A stretch of DNA of 64,000 nucleotides, taken from positions 62,001-126,000 of the forward strand of contig NZ_JAEUAV010000006.1 of assembly GCF_019511605.1 (NCBI RefSeq). Reading direction: 5' to 3'. The translations under genes and the position numbers were made by a program. Origin of the DNA: Paraburkholderia phenoliruptrix (GTDB lineage Bacteria > Pseudomonadota > Gammaproteobacteria > Burkholderiales > Burkholderiaceae). This document shows positions 42,294 to 51,334 of this stretch, one piece after another. The number at the start of each line of letters is the position of its first letter. The first letter of the stretch is position 1. The notes beneath the pieces are model-generated. The model saw only the letters and a program-made list of their open reading frames with translations, was not told the origin of the DNA and did no database searches.

Positions 42294-42436
42294 GACGACC
42301 TCCTGTGTGCGATGTATGTCTGTCACTGTACGTTGAGCAGCAGCGCGGTTTTTTCGGTTCGCGTGGCCTGCGGTTCGCGTTTTTTCCGTAATGCGCAGCG
42401 GAGCGTGCTGTTCTTTCGGCAGCTGCGCAGCGCGCG

Positions 42437-42928
42437 TCAACTGTCCTCGCCTAATGACTCCTCGGCCCACTCGGGCACGCCTTCAGGCATGCTCTTCACG
42501 ACCTTGGTGACGATGTACGTGAAGTACTTTTCGATACCCAGTTCGTCGGTGAGTAAAGAGTCGATAAAGCGCTGATAGTGGTCGATGTCGCGCGACATCA
42601 CGTGCATCACGTAGTCCACCCCGCCGCCGGTTGCATGGCATTGCACGACTTCCGGCGAAGCGGCGATGCGCTCCTCGAAACGGCGCATGTCGTGCGCCGT
42701 GTGGCGCGCGAGCGTCACCTCCACCACGACACGCGCGCCCTTGAACGCGCGCAGCCAGTCGACGTCGGCGCGATAACCGCGAATCACGCCGCTGTCTTCG
42801 AGCCGCTTGACGCGCTCCCATGCCGGCGAAATGGAAAGACTGATCTCTTCCGCGAGACGCGACTTCGTGATGCGTCCGTCGCGCGCCAGAATGCGCAGAA
42901 TCGCGAGGTCGTAGCGGTCGAGCTTCAT
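42437..42928 (-). CDS. doeX: Lrp/AsnC family regulator of the ectoine genes
   Basis: This is a 163-residue protein. The N-terminal helix-turn-helix is plain (LDRYDLAILRILARDGRITKSRLAEEISLSISPAWERVKRLEDSGVIRGY), followed by an effector-binding RAM domain (ARVVVEVTLARHT, VVQCHATGGGVDYVMHVMSRD). It lies four bases after doeB. An AsnC-type gene is a regular member of eut/doe operons and is thought to respond to a pathway intermediate. It is probably a feed-forward regulator next to EnuR. Confidence 0.88.
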   Translation of the reverse strand: MKLDRYDLAILRILARDGRITKSRLAEEISLSISPAWERVKRLEDSGVIRGYRADVDWLRAFKGARVVVEVTLARHTAHDMRRFEERIAASPEVVQCHATGGGVDYVMHVMSRDIDHYQRFIDSLLTDELGIEKYFTYIVTKVVKSMPEGVPEWAEESLGEDS

Positions 42929-42932
42929 GCGC

Positions 42933-43955
42933 TCAAACGCTCACGGGTATGCCGCGTTCGACGACATCGGCTACCACTGCAACGGTGTCGCCGATCCCCA
43001 CGAGGCCCGGAAAATGCCGCGCCGCCAGCAGACCGCCACGACGTGCGCGATATTCGACCGGCGCAACGCCAGTGCGCGACGCGTCGTAGATGCGCGCGAT
43101 CACCTCGCCGCTTTCCACCGTCTCACCGAGGTCCTTGCACATTTCGAGCAGGCCGTCGTGCTCGCTGGTCGTGAAGCAGGTGCCGTCGGGCATGTCGAGC
43201 AAGGTCGTGGTGCGCGGCGCATCCTCGGGCGGCTCGTGAGCCAGCACTCCAGCATGCTGCAGGAAGCCGCGTATGCCGCGAGCGGCCACCGCCACGCTTT
43301 GCGCCGTGGCCGTGCCGCCGCCGCCGAGTTCCGTCGAGACGAACACCTTGCCCGCTTCTTCCGCTGCCGTATCGAAGAGCCCGACGCTGTCCAGTTCCAG
43401 CATTCGCATGGAGTACGGCGCGCCGAATGCACGCATCGCGGCTTCGCAGCGCGCCTGCTGCTGTGCCTCCGGCAGCACGTGAATCGCGGCGAACGGCACG
43501 AAGTCGAGCGTGCGGCCGCCGGCATGCAGATCGAGCACATAGTCTGCAAGCGGCAGCAGGTGGCGCTGGAAATAGTCGGCGATCTTCTCGGTGACGGTGC
43601 CGTCCGGTTTGCCGGGAAAACTGCGGTTCAGATTGCCGCGGTCGATGGGCGACGTGCGGCTGCCCGCGCGAAACGCCGGGTAATTCATGAACGGCACGAT
43701 GATGACGCGGCCTTTCACGTCGTCCGCCCGCAGCGTTGCGGCAAGCTGCGAGAGCGCGATAGGCCCTTCGTACTCGTCGCCATGATTGCCGCCCGTGAGG
43801 AGCGCGGTTGGTCCGTCGCCGTTGCGGATCACGGTGATCGGAATCATCACGGCGCCCCACGCGGAGGCGTCGTGCGAATACGGCAGTTTCAGAAAGCCGT
43901 GCTGTTCGCCGTCTGCGTTGAAGTCGACTGTCGGCTGAATGGGCGATGCGCGCAT
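42933..43955 (-). CDS. doeB: N-acetyl-2,4-diaminobutyrate deacetylase of ectoine catabolism
   Basis: The start is the ATG at 43955 with AAGGAG (MRASPIQPTV), giving 340 residues. The long upstream open frame is antisense-like and was rejected. It belongs to the succinylglutamate desuccinylase / M14-like zinc family, with H58 and E61 in GGNHGDEYEGP, H144 in LDLHAGG, and a likely catalytic Glu in VSTELGGGG. It removes acetate from N-acetyl-2,4-diaminobutyrate, the product of DoeA. It lies six bases after doeA and is also called eutE. It is cytoplasmic. Confidence 0.93.
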   Translation of the reverse strand: MRASPIQPTVDFNADGEQHGFLKLPYSHDASAWGAVMIPITVIRNGDGPTALLTGGNHGDEYEGPIALSQLAATLRADDVKGRVIIVPFMNYPAFRAGSRTSPIDRGNLNRSFPGKPDGTVTEKIADYFQRHLLPLADYVLDLHAGGRTLDFVPFAAIHVLPEAQQQARCEAAMRAFGAPYSMRMLELDSVGLFDTAAEEAGKVFVSTELGGGGTATAQSVAVAARGIRGFLQHAGVLAHEPPEDAPRTTTLLDMPDGTCFTTSEHDGLLEMCKDLGETVESGEVIARIYDASRTGVAPVEYRARRGGLLAARHFPGLVGIGDTVAVVADVVERGIPVSV

Positions 43956-43960
43956 ATGCA

Positions 43961-45187
43961 CTACTCCTTCACGAACAGTTTGCGCGGCGTGTTGCAGAAC
44001 GGCTCGACGCCGTCCTGGGTAATCAGGATGCTTTCGGTAATTTCGAGGCCCCAATCGTCGAGCCACAGGCCCGGCATGAAGTGGAACGTCATGCCGGGTT
44101 CGAGGACCGTCTTGTCCCCCGGGCGCAGGCTCATGGTGCGCTCGCCCCAGTCCGGTGGATAGCTCGCGCCGATCGGATAACCGCAACGGCTGTTCTTTTC
44201 GATGCCGTACTTGTGCAGCACCGCGAAGAATGCGTTGGCAATGTCTTCGCACGTGTTGCCGGGTTTGGCCGCGGCGAGCCCCGCCTCGATGCCTTCCACC
44301 ACCGCGCGCTCGCCCTCGACGAAGTGCCTGGGCGGCTTGCCGAGAAACACCGTGCGCGACTGCGGGCAGTGATAGCGCTTGAAGCAGCCCGCGATTTCGA
44401 AGAATGTGCCCGCCCCTTTGACGAACGGTGTGTCGTCCCAGGTCAAGTGCGGAGCGGCGGCGTCCGCGCCGGTCGGCAGCAACGGCACGATGGCCGGATA
44501 GTCGCCGCCGTGGCCGTCCACGCCGCGAACGCCCGTCGAGTAAATCTCGGCCACCAGGTCGTTCTTGCGCATGCCCGGCTCGATTCGCTCGACAATGCGC
44601 TCGTGCATTGCTTCGACAATGCGCGCCGCCACACGCATGTATTCGATTTCGCGCGGCGACTTTACCGCGCGTTGCCAGTTCACGAGGCTCGTTGCGTCCT
44701 GCCATTTCGCTTGCGGCAAATTCGCGACGAGCGAGCGGTAAGCCGCCGCGCTGAAATAGTAGTTATCCATTTCGACGCCGATTCGAAGCGCTCCCCAACC
44801 GCGCGCCTCGATTACTTCGCGCGCGAGGTAATCCATCGGATGGCGCACGGCAGACTGAACGTAATGATCTGGATAACCAACTATGTGGTCATGCTGCATG
44901 AACACGGTGCGCTTCGCGCCGTTTGCGTCCTGACCGCGGCCGAACCATACGGGATCGCCCTCCAGCGCCAGCAGCACACATTGGTGCACATAGAAAGACC
45001 AGCCGTCGTAGCCGGTCAGCCACGCCATATTGGTCGGGTCGGACACGATCAGCAGTTCGATTCCGGCGGCCTGCATCGCCTTCCTCGTCTTGCCGATACG
45101 TGCGGCGTATTCGGCCCGTTCGAACGGCAGGCGTACGGTCGACGCCTGATCGCTCACGTTGCGTTCCAGTTGTGTTGTCTCGGACAT
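43961..45187 (-). CDS. doeA: Ectoine hydrolase (M24 fold)
   Basis: This is a 408-residue protein from the ATG at 45187 with AGAGGGG. It has the creatinase/prolidase (M24) two-domain layout with the DoeA/EutD segments DPTNMAWLTGYDGWSFYVHQCV, RAVKSPREIEYMRVAARIVEAMH, YPAIVPLLPTG and CGYPIGASYPPDWGE. It opens the ectoine ring to N-acetyl-2,4-diaminobutyrate. It is nine bases after eutC in the same operon and six before doeB, as usual for this hydrolase-deacetylase pair. Confidence 0.94.
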   Translation of the reverse strand: MSETTQLERNVSDQASTVRLPFERAEYAARIGKTRKAMQAAGIELLIVSDPTNMAWLTGYDGWSFYVHQCVLLALEGDPVWFGRGQDANGAKRTVFMQHDHIVGYPDHYVQSAVRHPMDYLAREVIEARGWGALRIGVEMDNYYFSAAAYRSLVANLPQAKWQDATSLVNWQRAVKSPREIEYMRVAARIVEAMHERIVERIEPGMRKNDLVAEIYSTGVRGVDGHGGDYPAIVPLLPTGADAAAPHLTWDDTPFVKGAGTFFEIAGCFKRYHCPQSRTVFLGKPPRHFVEGERAVVEGIEAGLAAAKPGNTCEDIANAFFAVLHKYGIEKNSRCGYPIGASYPPDWGERTMSLRPGDKTVLEPGMTFHFMPGLWLDDWGLEITESILITQDGVEPFCNTPRKLFVKE

Positions 45188-45196
45188 CGTCCCCTC

Positions 45197-46198
45197 TTAG
45201 CGCTGCACATCGTTACGGAAGATCATTCCTGCGTTGGCCGCACGCGCCCGCTGTAAAGCGAGCGCCGCAATGGCCGTGTCCTGCGCGCCGGTGCCGGTCA
45301 GATCGCAGATCGTTACGTCCGCATCGTTCGCCCGCCCCGCGGCCTTGCCCGCGATCACCTCGCCCAGTTCGACGATGCTCGCGTCGGCCTTGATCGCGCG
45401 AGCACTCAGCGCATGGTGCAATTCGCCGAGCGCACGCGTTTGCTGCACGCGGTCGCACACGTAGCGCGCCGCAGCCAATGCGGCCGGCGCGATTTCGTTC
45501 TTGTGCTCCGCATCCGAGCCCATTGCGGTGATATGCAAACCGGCGTGCAGATGCGCAGCTTCGATCAGGGGCGTGCGGCTCGGCGTCGTCGTGATGGCGA
45601 CGTCCGCTTCGGCGAGCGCATGCGCAACGTCGCGTGCGGCTTCGCAGCGCACGCCGAGCGCGGCTGTCATTTCTTCGGCAAAGCGCTGCGCACTGGATGC
45701 ATTGCGCGCCCACACGCGCACGTGTTCGACACGCCTCACGAGCGTCAGCGCCTGCAATTGCAGACGCGCCTGCTCGCCGGCTCCGAGCACCGCCACTTGC
45801 GGCGTCTTTTGCTTCGCAAGCCAGCGCGCCGCGACCGCGCCGGCGGCGGCGGTACGCACTGCCGTCAGATAGCCGTTGTCCAGCAGCACCGCTTCGGTCA
45901 GGCCGGTCTTCGCGGAGAGCACCAGCATCAAGCCATTCAGGCTCGGCAGACCGAGCGCGGGATTGTTGAAGAAGCCGGGGCTGACCTTGATCGCAAAGCT
46001 GTCGAAGCGCGGCAGGTAGGCAGTTTTGACATCGACTTCGCCGTTTTGCGCGGGTAGATCGAGGCGCAGGATAGGCGGCATCGCGACGTCTTCGGTCGCC
46101 AACGCGAGGAAGGCCGCTTCCACCTGATCGATGGCCGCGAGATCAAGCGGGACCAGTTCGCGAAGCTGCGCTTCGCCAAGCAAAGTAATGGACGTCAT
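45197..46198 (-). CDS. eutC: Hydroxyectoine utilisation protein EutC (ornithine cyclodeaminase fold)
   Basis: This is a 333-residue protein of the ornithine cyclodeaminase / mu-crystallin family, with the NAD-binding segment VAVLGAGEQARLQLQALTLV, KVSPGFFNNPALGLPSLNGLM, and DLTGTGAQDTAIAALAL near the end. In eut clusters it acts with EutB on the hydroxylated intermediate of hydroxyectoine. Its ATG overlaps the eutB stop by 4 bp. Without the operon it would be called an ornithine cyclodeaminase-like protein. The Lys of the KVSPGF segment is the usual catalytic residue in this family. Confidence 0.9.
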   Translation of the reverse strand: MTSITLLGEAQLRELVPLDLAAIDQVEAAFLALATEDVAMPPILRLDLPAQNGEVDVKTAYLPRFDSFAIKVSPGFFNNPALGLPSLNGLMLVLSAKTGLTEAVLLDNGYLTAVRTAAAGAVAARWLAKQKTPQVAVLGAGEQARLQLQALTLVRRVEHVRVWARNASSAQRFAEEMTAALGVRCEAARDVAHALAEADVAITTTPSRTPLIEAAHLHAGLHITAMGSDAEHKNEIAPAALAAARYVCDRVQQTRALGELHHALSARAIKADASIVELGEVIAGKAAGRANDADVTICDLTGTGAQDTAIAALALQRARAANAGMIFRNDVQR

Positions 46199-47211
46199 GT
46201 GGTTTCGTGTGAATGGGACGGCGCGGGCACCGCATTGACGATGCGGCGATGCAGTTCAATGTCGATATTTGCGCCCGTCACGACGATCACGAGCGGACCG
46301 CGTGGAGCGCGCGCGTCGTGTAGCGCGTCGTGCAGCGCGCCGTCGAGCAGCGCCGCCATGCCGACGGCCGCTGCGCCCTCCACGACGAGGCGCTCATGCC
46401 GATACGCATGGACGATGCCGCGCGCAATGGAGTCCTCGTCGAGCAGCAGCGTGTCGTCGATCAGATCGCGCGTGAGCTGATACGTATAGCGGTTTTCAAG
46501 GCCGATGCCGCCGCCAAGCGAGTCCGCGAGCGTTTCCACTTCTTCGACCAGCACCGGCCGGCCGCTTGCGAGACTCGCATGCATTGCGGCGCCGCGCGCC
46601 ATCGTCACGCCGCTCATGCGAATCGCGCGTTGCGCGCTTTTCGCCGCAAACGCGACGCCTGCAAACAAGCCGCCGCCGGACAACGGCACCACGATATGCG
46701 CAACGTCCGGCAACGCTTCGACAATTTCGAGGCCGATGGTCGCCTGCCCCGCGATAACCTGCAGATCGTCGAACGGGGGCACGTACGCAAAGCCTTCTTC
46801 GCGGACGAGCCGCAGAGCTTCGCGCTCGGCGTCGTCCTGGCTGTTGCCGACAATGCACGCACGCGCTCCGAGCCCGCGCACTGCCTCGACCTTGTTGCCC
46901 GGCACGAGGGCCGACATGCAAACAGTGGCTTCGATACCGAGCGCGCGCGCCGCATGAGCCACCGCGCGCCCATGATTTCCCGTGGATGCAGTGACCACCT
47001 TGCGGCAGCCTTGGGCCGCGAGTTCGGTTAGCGCATTGGTCGCGCCGCGTAGCTTGAAGCTGCCGGTCGGCTGCACGGTTTCGAGCTTGAGATAAACCGG
47101 CGCGCCCGCGATGGCCGACAGACTCGGCGACTCGACGAGCGGCGTGCGCAGCACGCGCCCCTCGATACGGCGACGCGCGCGGTAGACATCGGCCAGCGAC
47201 AGAACGGACAT
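46195..47211 (-). CDS. eutB: Hydroxyectoine utilisation dehydratase EutB
   Basis: The start is the ATG at 47211 (MSVLSLADVYRARRRIEG), giving 338 residues. It is a PLP fold type II protein of the threonine dehydratase group, with the PLP lysine in PTGSFKLRGATNAL, STGNHGRAVAHAARALG, and the phosphate-binding loop VPLSGGGLFAGVA. In the pathway it removes water from the hydroxylated diaminobutyrate intermediate. It is the first gene of the eut/doe operon, which starts 175 bases from the end of enuR. It lacks the regulatory domain of biosynthetic threonine dehydratase. Confidence 0.9.
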   Translation of the reverse strand: MSVLSLADVYRARRRIEGRVLRTPLVESPSLSAIAGAPVYLKLETVQPTGSFKLRGATNALTELAAQGCRKVVTASTGNHGRAVAHAARALGIEATVCMSALVPGNKVEAVRGLGARACIVGNSQDDAEREALRLVREEGFAYVPPFDDLQVIAGQATIGLEIVEALPDVAHIVVPLSGGGLFAGVAFAAKSAQRAIRMSGVTMARGAAMHASLASGRPVLVEEVETLADSLGGGIGLENRYTYQLTRDLIDDTLLLDEDSIARGIVHAYRHERLVVEGAAAVGMAALLDGALHDALHDARAPRGPLVIVVTGANIDIELHRRIVNAVPAPSHSHETT

Positions 47212-47340
47212 GAACTCGGCCCTGCACGAAAGGGGTTTGGTCCGATGCTGCCGGTTCTGCACGACGACTGGAGCGTCGAGCCGCCTGCGGCCGCATCGTT
47301 TCGAATGCAGCCCAGTCTAATGTTCTAAAAAGCGATTTCC

Positions 47341-47356
47341 ATTGTCCTAGTTCATT
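47341..47356. promoter_or_regulatory. Candidate EnuR operator upstream of eutB
   Basis: ATTGTCCTAGTTCATT, 130 bases upstream of the eutB start, matches 13 of 16 positions of the motif upstream of ehuB at 48901-48916. The first ten bases are identical. Confidence 0.5.
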
Positions 47357-47386
47357 TCACGCACTGCCTCGCAACCCGGCTGCCGG

Positions 47387-48784
47387 TCAGGTGAAATCGT
47401 GCACTTGCGGATACTGCTCGAACACCTCGCGCATGGTTTCCAGCGCGGCCTTGTAGGTCTCGTCGCTCACTTCGGCGCCGACGCAGACGCGCACTGCGCT
47501 CGGCCGGTCCGCGCCGCGCACGAGGAACGGTTCAGCGGAAGTCACCGCAATGTCGCGGTTGCGCAGTTCCCTGACGAGGCGGTCCGCCTGCCAATGCTCC
47601 GGCACACGCAGCCACGCCGATAAGGCTTGCGGATGTGCACCCAGTACATAAGCGCCGAGCGTTTGCTGCAGGAGCGCCTGGCGTCGCCCTAGGCGTTCGC
47701 GCTGAATCTGCACGAGCCGCGCCGCTGTGCCGTCGGCGATCCAGCGCGTCGCGACCTCGGCCATCGGCGAGGTGGCCATCCAGCTGCTCACGCGCAATAC
47801 GCTCTCCGCGCGCAGCGCGAGGCGGCGCGGCGTAGTCAGGTAGCCGATGCGCAAGCCGGTCAGCACCGACTTCGTCATGCTCGTGCAGTAGAACGACAGT
47901 TCGGGGATGAGACTCGCAATCGGTGCGGCCGGCTTCGCGGGCAACGGACCGTACACATCGTCTTCGATCACGTACACGCCGTAGCGCTCGGCAATGCGCG
48001 CAATCGCGCGGCGCCGCGAGTCGGGCATCATCGCAACAGTGGGATTGTTCAACGTGGGCGTGCAGACGAGCGCGCTGATCCGCTCGCTGTCGCACATCTC
48101 CTCGAAATGTTCGGGATGGATGCCGTATTCGTCGATCTCGAGCCCTTTCAGCGTAAAGCCGAGCACATTGGCCGAACCTATCACGCCGTGATCCGTCAGG
48201 CTTTCGCACAGCACCGTGTCGCCGGGGCCGACCAGCGAGGCGAGCGCGAGAAAAATGCCGTGCGCGGCGCCATTGGTGACAAGCAGCGTATCCGCCGAGG
48301 CCGGCATGCCCAGCGACGCGAGCCACGCGACGCCCGCCTGCCGATGATGCTCGAAACCCGCAATCGGCCGGAACGCACGAATCCACGGTTGGTCGTCGAG
48401 CGTGGAGAGCGTCGCACAAATCTTGCGCCACATCGCGTCGTGTTCCGGAGTGTGAATGATGCGCGCAATAGAAAAGTCGACCACGGAGCGTTCGGCCGTG
48501 TCGAGCATGTAGTTGGACATGGTTTCCGTCACGCGTGCCGCCACGAAACTGCCGCGGCCCACTTCGCAGCGTATCAACCCTTGCCGCTCCAGTTCCTTGT
48601 ACGCATTGGTCACGGTCTGCACGCTGATGGCCAGCTCGGCGGCCACATCGCGCTGCGGCGGCAGGCGCGCGCCCGCGGGCAGCGCCGCGCTTTCTATGTC
48701 GCCCGCTATGGCCTTCACCAGCCGTTTGTATTTCGACTCCACGCCGTGCACCGCGCGCACCGCATCACGCCACTGCCCGATCAC
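47387..48784 (-). CDS. enuR: MocR/GntR-type regulator of ectoine genes
   Basis: This is a 465-residue protein. A GntR winged helix at about 15-85 (SAALPAGARLPPQRDVAAELAISVQTVTNAYKELERQGLI) is joined to an aminotransferase-like domain with D275/D276 in VIEDDVYG and the PLP lysine K305 in CTSMTKSVLTG. This is the MocR layout. In ectoine clusters EnuR binds PLP and is released from DNA by an ectoine-derived diaminobutyrate, so it acts mainly as a repressor. It is encoded between eutB and the divergent ehu operon and can reach both promoters. Confidence 0.93.
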   Translation of the reverse strand: MIGQWRDAVRAVHGVESKYKRLVKAIAGDIESAALPAGARLPPQRDVAAELAISVQTVTNAYKELERQGLIRCEVGRGSFVAARVTETMSNYMLDTAERSVVDFSIARIIHTPEHDAMWRKICATLSTLDDQPWIRAFRPIAGFEHHRQAGVAWLASLGMPASADTLLVTNGAAHGIFLALASLVGPGDTVLCESLTDHGVIGSANVLGFTLKGLEIDEYGIHPEHFEEMCDSERISALVCTPTLNNPTVAMMPDSRRRAIARIAERYGVYVIEDDVYGPLPAKPAAPIASLIPELSFYCTSMTKSVLTGLRIGYLTTPRRLALRAESVLRVSSWMATSPMAEVATRWIADGTAARLVQIQRERLGRRQALLQQTLGAYVLGAHPQALSAWLRVPEHWQADRLVRELRNRDIAVTSAEPFLVRGADRPSAVRVCVGAEVSDETYKAALETMREVFEQYPQVHDFT

Positions 48785-48900
48785 TTGCGTCCTCCAGCCT
48801 CGTTGCCCTCGTCGTAAACCCTTGCTGCCCGCTTCGCGTCAAGCCTGTCATAGCGCCTGCCGACGCCCCTCATACTGCCGCGAAACAGGCCCGGAAAATT

Positions 48901-48916
48901 ATTGTCCTAGAGCAAT
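48901..48916. promoter_or_regulatory. Candidate EnuR operator upstream of ehuB
   Basis: ATTGTCCTAGAGCAAT lies 160 bases before ehuB and 117 bases before enuR. Its ends ATTG and CAAT are inverted repeats, and it shares the ten-base core with the eutB-upstream site. It is well placed to control both divergent genes. Confidence 0.55.
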
Positions 48917-49076
48917 CGGATTAAAAAATTGGCTTTGTATGCTGCATTCAAGGTTGCAGCGGGAAGCCGTGCAAGAGGCGGTCTGGGCGGATCTTGGCGG
49001 TGCCGCCTGCATGATGCGTCGCCACATTCATCACCTTGTTCATTACCTCATTCACCACGTCAACAACGGAATCGAT

Positions 49077-49931
49077 ATGAAAGCGAAGCGCACTTCAGGA
49101 TTGCTCGGAGCCCTCTGCGTCGCCGCGGCGACGCTGACCGTGCCGGCGCAGCATGCGTCGGCGGAAACGACGTTGCAGCGCATCCAGCGCACGGGCGAAG
49201 TGCGCATCGGCTATGCCAATGAAGCGCCGTTTGCCTACACCACGCCTGACGGCAAGGTGACGGGCGAATCGCCGGAAATCGCCCGCAAGATCTTCGCGAA
49301 GATGGGCGTGAAGAAAGTAGACGGCGTGCTGACCGAATGGGGCTCGCTGATTCCCGGTCTGCGCGCGGGCCGCTTCGACGTGATCGCAGCGGGCATGTAC
49401 ATCACGCCCGAGCGCTGCAAGCAGGTGGCGTTCGCCAACCCGCAGTATCAGATCAAGGACACGCTGCTCGTGCCCAAAGGCAACCCGAAGAACCTCCATA
49501 GCTATGCGGACATCGGCAAGCAGCCCGACCTGAAGCTCGCGGTAATGGCGGGCGCGGTGGAACTCGCCAATTCGCGCGATGCCGGCGTGAAAGACGCGCA
49601 GTTGATGCAGGTGCCCGACACGACCGCGCAATTGCAGGCGGTGCGCGCGCGCCGTGCGGACGCGGCGGCCGGTACCGCGCTGACCATGAAGGGGCTCGCG
49701 GCCAAAGCCTCAGACCAGGTCGAGGCCGTTGCAAACTTCACCGACGACCCGAAGCACACCGGCTATGGCGCGCTCGCGTTCCGCCCGGAAGACACGGATT
49801 TGCGCGACGCGGTCAACAAGCAGTTGCACGACTGGCTCGGCACAGCCGATCATCTGCAAACGGTGGAGCCGTTCGGTTTCGACAAATCGAATCTGACTAC
49901 GCGCACCGCCGCTGACATCTGCGGCAAGTAA
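49077..49931 (+). CDS. ehuB: Ectoine/hydroxyectoine-binding protein of ABC importer
   Basis: The start is the ATG at 49077, giving 284 residues. The open frame extends upstream but only after this ATG is a signal peptide seen (residues 1-29, ending QHASA before ETTLQ). It is a family 3 periplasmic binding protein: IQRTGEVRIGYANEAPFAYTTPDG, SPEIARKIFAKMGV and GLRAGRFDVIAAGMYITPER. It captures ectoines in the periplasm. Operon order ehuB-C-D-A and the neighbouring catabolic genes make the ligand clear. The ribosome site is weak. Confidence 0.93.
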   Translation: MKAKRTSGLLGALCVAAATLTVPAQHASAETTLQRIQRTGEVRIGYANEAPFAYTTPDGKVTGESPEIARKIFAKMGVKKVDGVLTEWGSLIPGLRAGRFDVIAAGMYITPERCKQVAFANPQYQIKDTLLVPKGNPKNLHSYADIGKQPDLKLAVMAGAVELANSRDAGVKDAQLMQVPDTTAQLQAVRARRADAAAGTALTMKGLAAKASDQVEAVANFTDDPKHTGYGALAFRPEDTDLRDAVNKQLHDWLGTADHLQTVEPFGFDKSNLTTRTAADICGK

Positions 49932-50018
49932 GCGAACCGCGGATGCGCCGGCGAAGGCCGGCCCCGAGTCCCCAGGCGCGTGCAGAAGCACACGCCGTCA
50001 TGCAAGCGAGGAACCGCC

Positions 50019-50678
50019 ATGCGTGAACTGTTTCCCCTGTTGCTTCAAGGCACGCTCGTGACGGTGGAGATTGCCGCCTTCGCAACCGTGCTCGCCATCG
50101 TCATGGCGTTCGTTGCCACGGCGGCCAAGCTCGCGCCGTGGGCGCCGCTGCGCTGGCTTGGCAATGCCTACGTCGAGATCTTTCGCGGCACCTCGTTGCT
50201 CGTGCAACTATTCTGGTTTTTCTTCGTGCTGCCGCTGCCGCCGTTTCGCATCGAGATGACACCGTTCACGGTCGCCATTGTCGGACTGGGTTTGCATTAC
50301 GGCGCATACGGTTCCGAAATTCTGCGCGGCGCATTGCGTTCGGTGCCAGGCGGACAATTCGAGGCCGCGCTCGCGCTGAACATGTCGCCGCTCACGCGCA
50401 TGCGCCGCATCGTGCTGCCGCAAGCGATGATCAACGCGCTGCCGCCCGCCACCAATCTGATGATCGAGTTGCTCAAGGGTACTTCGCTGGTCTCGCTCAT
50501 CACGCTCTCCGATCTGACGTTTCGTGCGCGGCAACTGGACGAGGCGACCTTCAAGACCGCCGAAATCTTCATGCTGACGCTCGTGATCTACTTCGTGCTC
50601 GCGCAGATTCTGGTGGCGTTGATGCGGCACTTCGAACGCCGCGTGAGCCACGGCATTATCCAGAGGGCCGCCCGATGA
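50019..50678 (+). CDS. ehuC: Ectoine/hydroxyectoine ABC permease EhuC
   Basis: The start is the ATG at 50019 with GAGGAA (MRELFPLLLQGTLVTVEIAA), giving 219 residues. It is a HisM/GlnP-type polar amino acid permease with several membrane segments, the EIFRGTSLLVQLFWFFFVLP segment and the EAA-type loop AALALNMSPLTRMRRIVLPQA. Its stop overlaps the ehuD start by 4 bp. Confidence 0.93.
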   Translation: MRELFPLLLQGTLVTVEIAAFATVLAIVMAFVATAAKLAPWAPLRWLGNAYVEIFRGTSLLVQLFWFFFVLPLPPFRIEMTPFTVAIVGLGLHYGAYGSEILRGALRSVPGGQFEAALALNMSPLTRMRRIVLPQAMINALPPATNLMIELLKGTSLVSLITLSDLTFRARQLDEATFKTAEIFMLTLVIYFVLAQILVALMRHFERRVSHGIIQRAAR

Positions 50679-51334
50679 ACAGCTTCTTCGATCTGCATTA
50701 CGCCGAGCAGATTCTGCCGGCACTGCTGCGCGCGTCGGTGTACACCATCCTCATCACGCTCGTGGGTTTCGCTATCGCGCTGGTGCTGGGGCTCGTTCTC
50801 GCCGTGCTGCGGCGCAGCCACGTCAAGGCGGTGTCGCGCACGGTCGGCTTCATAGTCGAATTCATTCGCAGCACGCCTTTGCTGATTCAGGTGTACGTAT
50901 TGTTTTATGTTCTGCCGGTGTACGGCGTCACGATGTCCGCGTTGACGGCGGGCACGGTCGGCATTGCGCTGCATTACGCGTGCTACACGTCGGAGGTGTA
51001 CCGCGCGGGCCTCAACGGTGTGGCGCGCGGCCAGTGGGAAGCGGCTTGCGCGCTGTCGCTCTCGCCGTGGCGCACCTACAGCGGCGTGATTCTGCCGCAG
51101 GCGATTCGCCCGGTGATTCCCGCGCTCGGCAACTATCTGGTGGCGATGTTCAAGGACACGCCCGTGCTCTCGGCAATCACCGTGGTCGAATTGATGCAGC
51201 AGGCCAAGAACATTGGCTCCGAGACGTTCCGCTATCTCGAGCCGATCACGCTCGCCGGCATTTTCTTCCTGCTGATCAGCGTGAGCTTCGCGCAACTCGT
51301 GCGGCGGCTCGAATACGGCTTGAGGTTGCCATGA
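50675..51334 (+). CDS. ehuD: Ectoine/hydroxyectoine ABC permease EhuD
   Basis: This is a 219-residue HisQ/GlnP-type permease starting MNSFFDLHYAEQILPALLRAS. It has the same length and layout as EhuC. The paired segments are VEFIRSTPLLIQVYVLFYVLP and the loop AACALSLSPWRTYSGVILPQA. Its start and stop overlap ehuC and ehuA by 4 bp each (ATGA), so the transporter genes are coupled. It forms the heterodimeric membrane part with EhuC. Confidence 0.93.
   Translation: MNSFFDLHYAEQILPALLRASVYTILITLVGFAIALVLGLVLAVLRRSHVKAVSRTVGFIVEFIRSTPLLIQVYVLFYVLPVYGVTMSALTAGTVGIALHYACYTSEVYRAGLNGVARGQWEAACALSLSPWRTYSGVILPQAIRPVIPALGNYLVAMFKDTPVLSAITVVELMQQAKNIGSETFRYLEPITLAGIFFLLISVSFAQLVRRLEYGLRLP

Noticed and set aside
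43956..44705. Upstream extension of the doeB frame
   Set aside because: It overlaps doeA out of frame and is Arg-rich without family similarity. The ATG at 43955 has AAGGAG.
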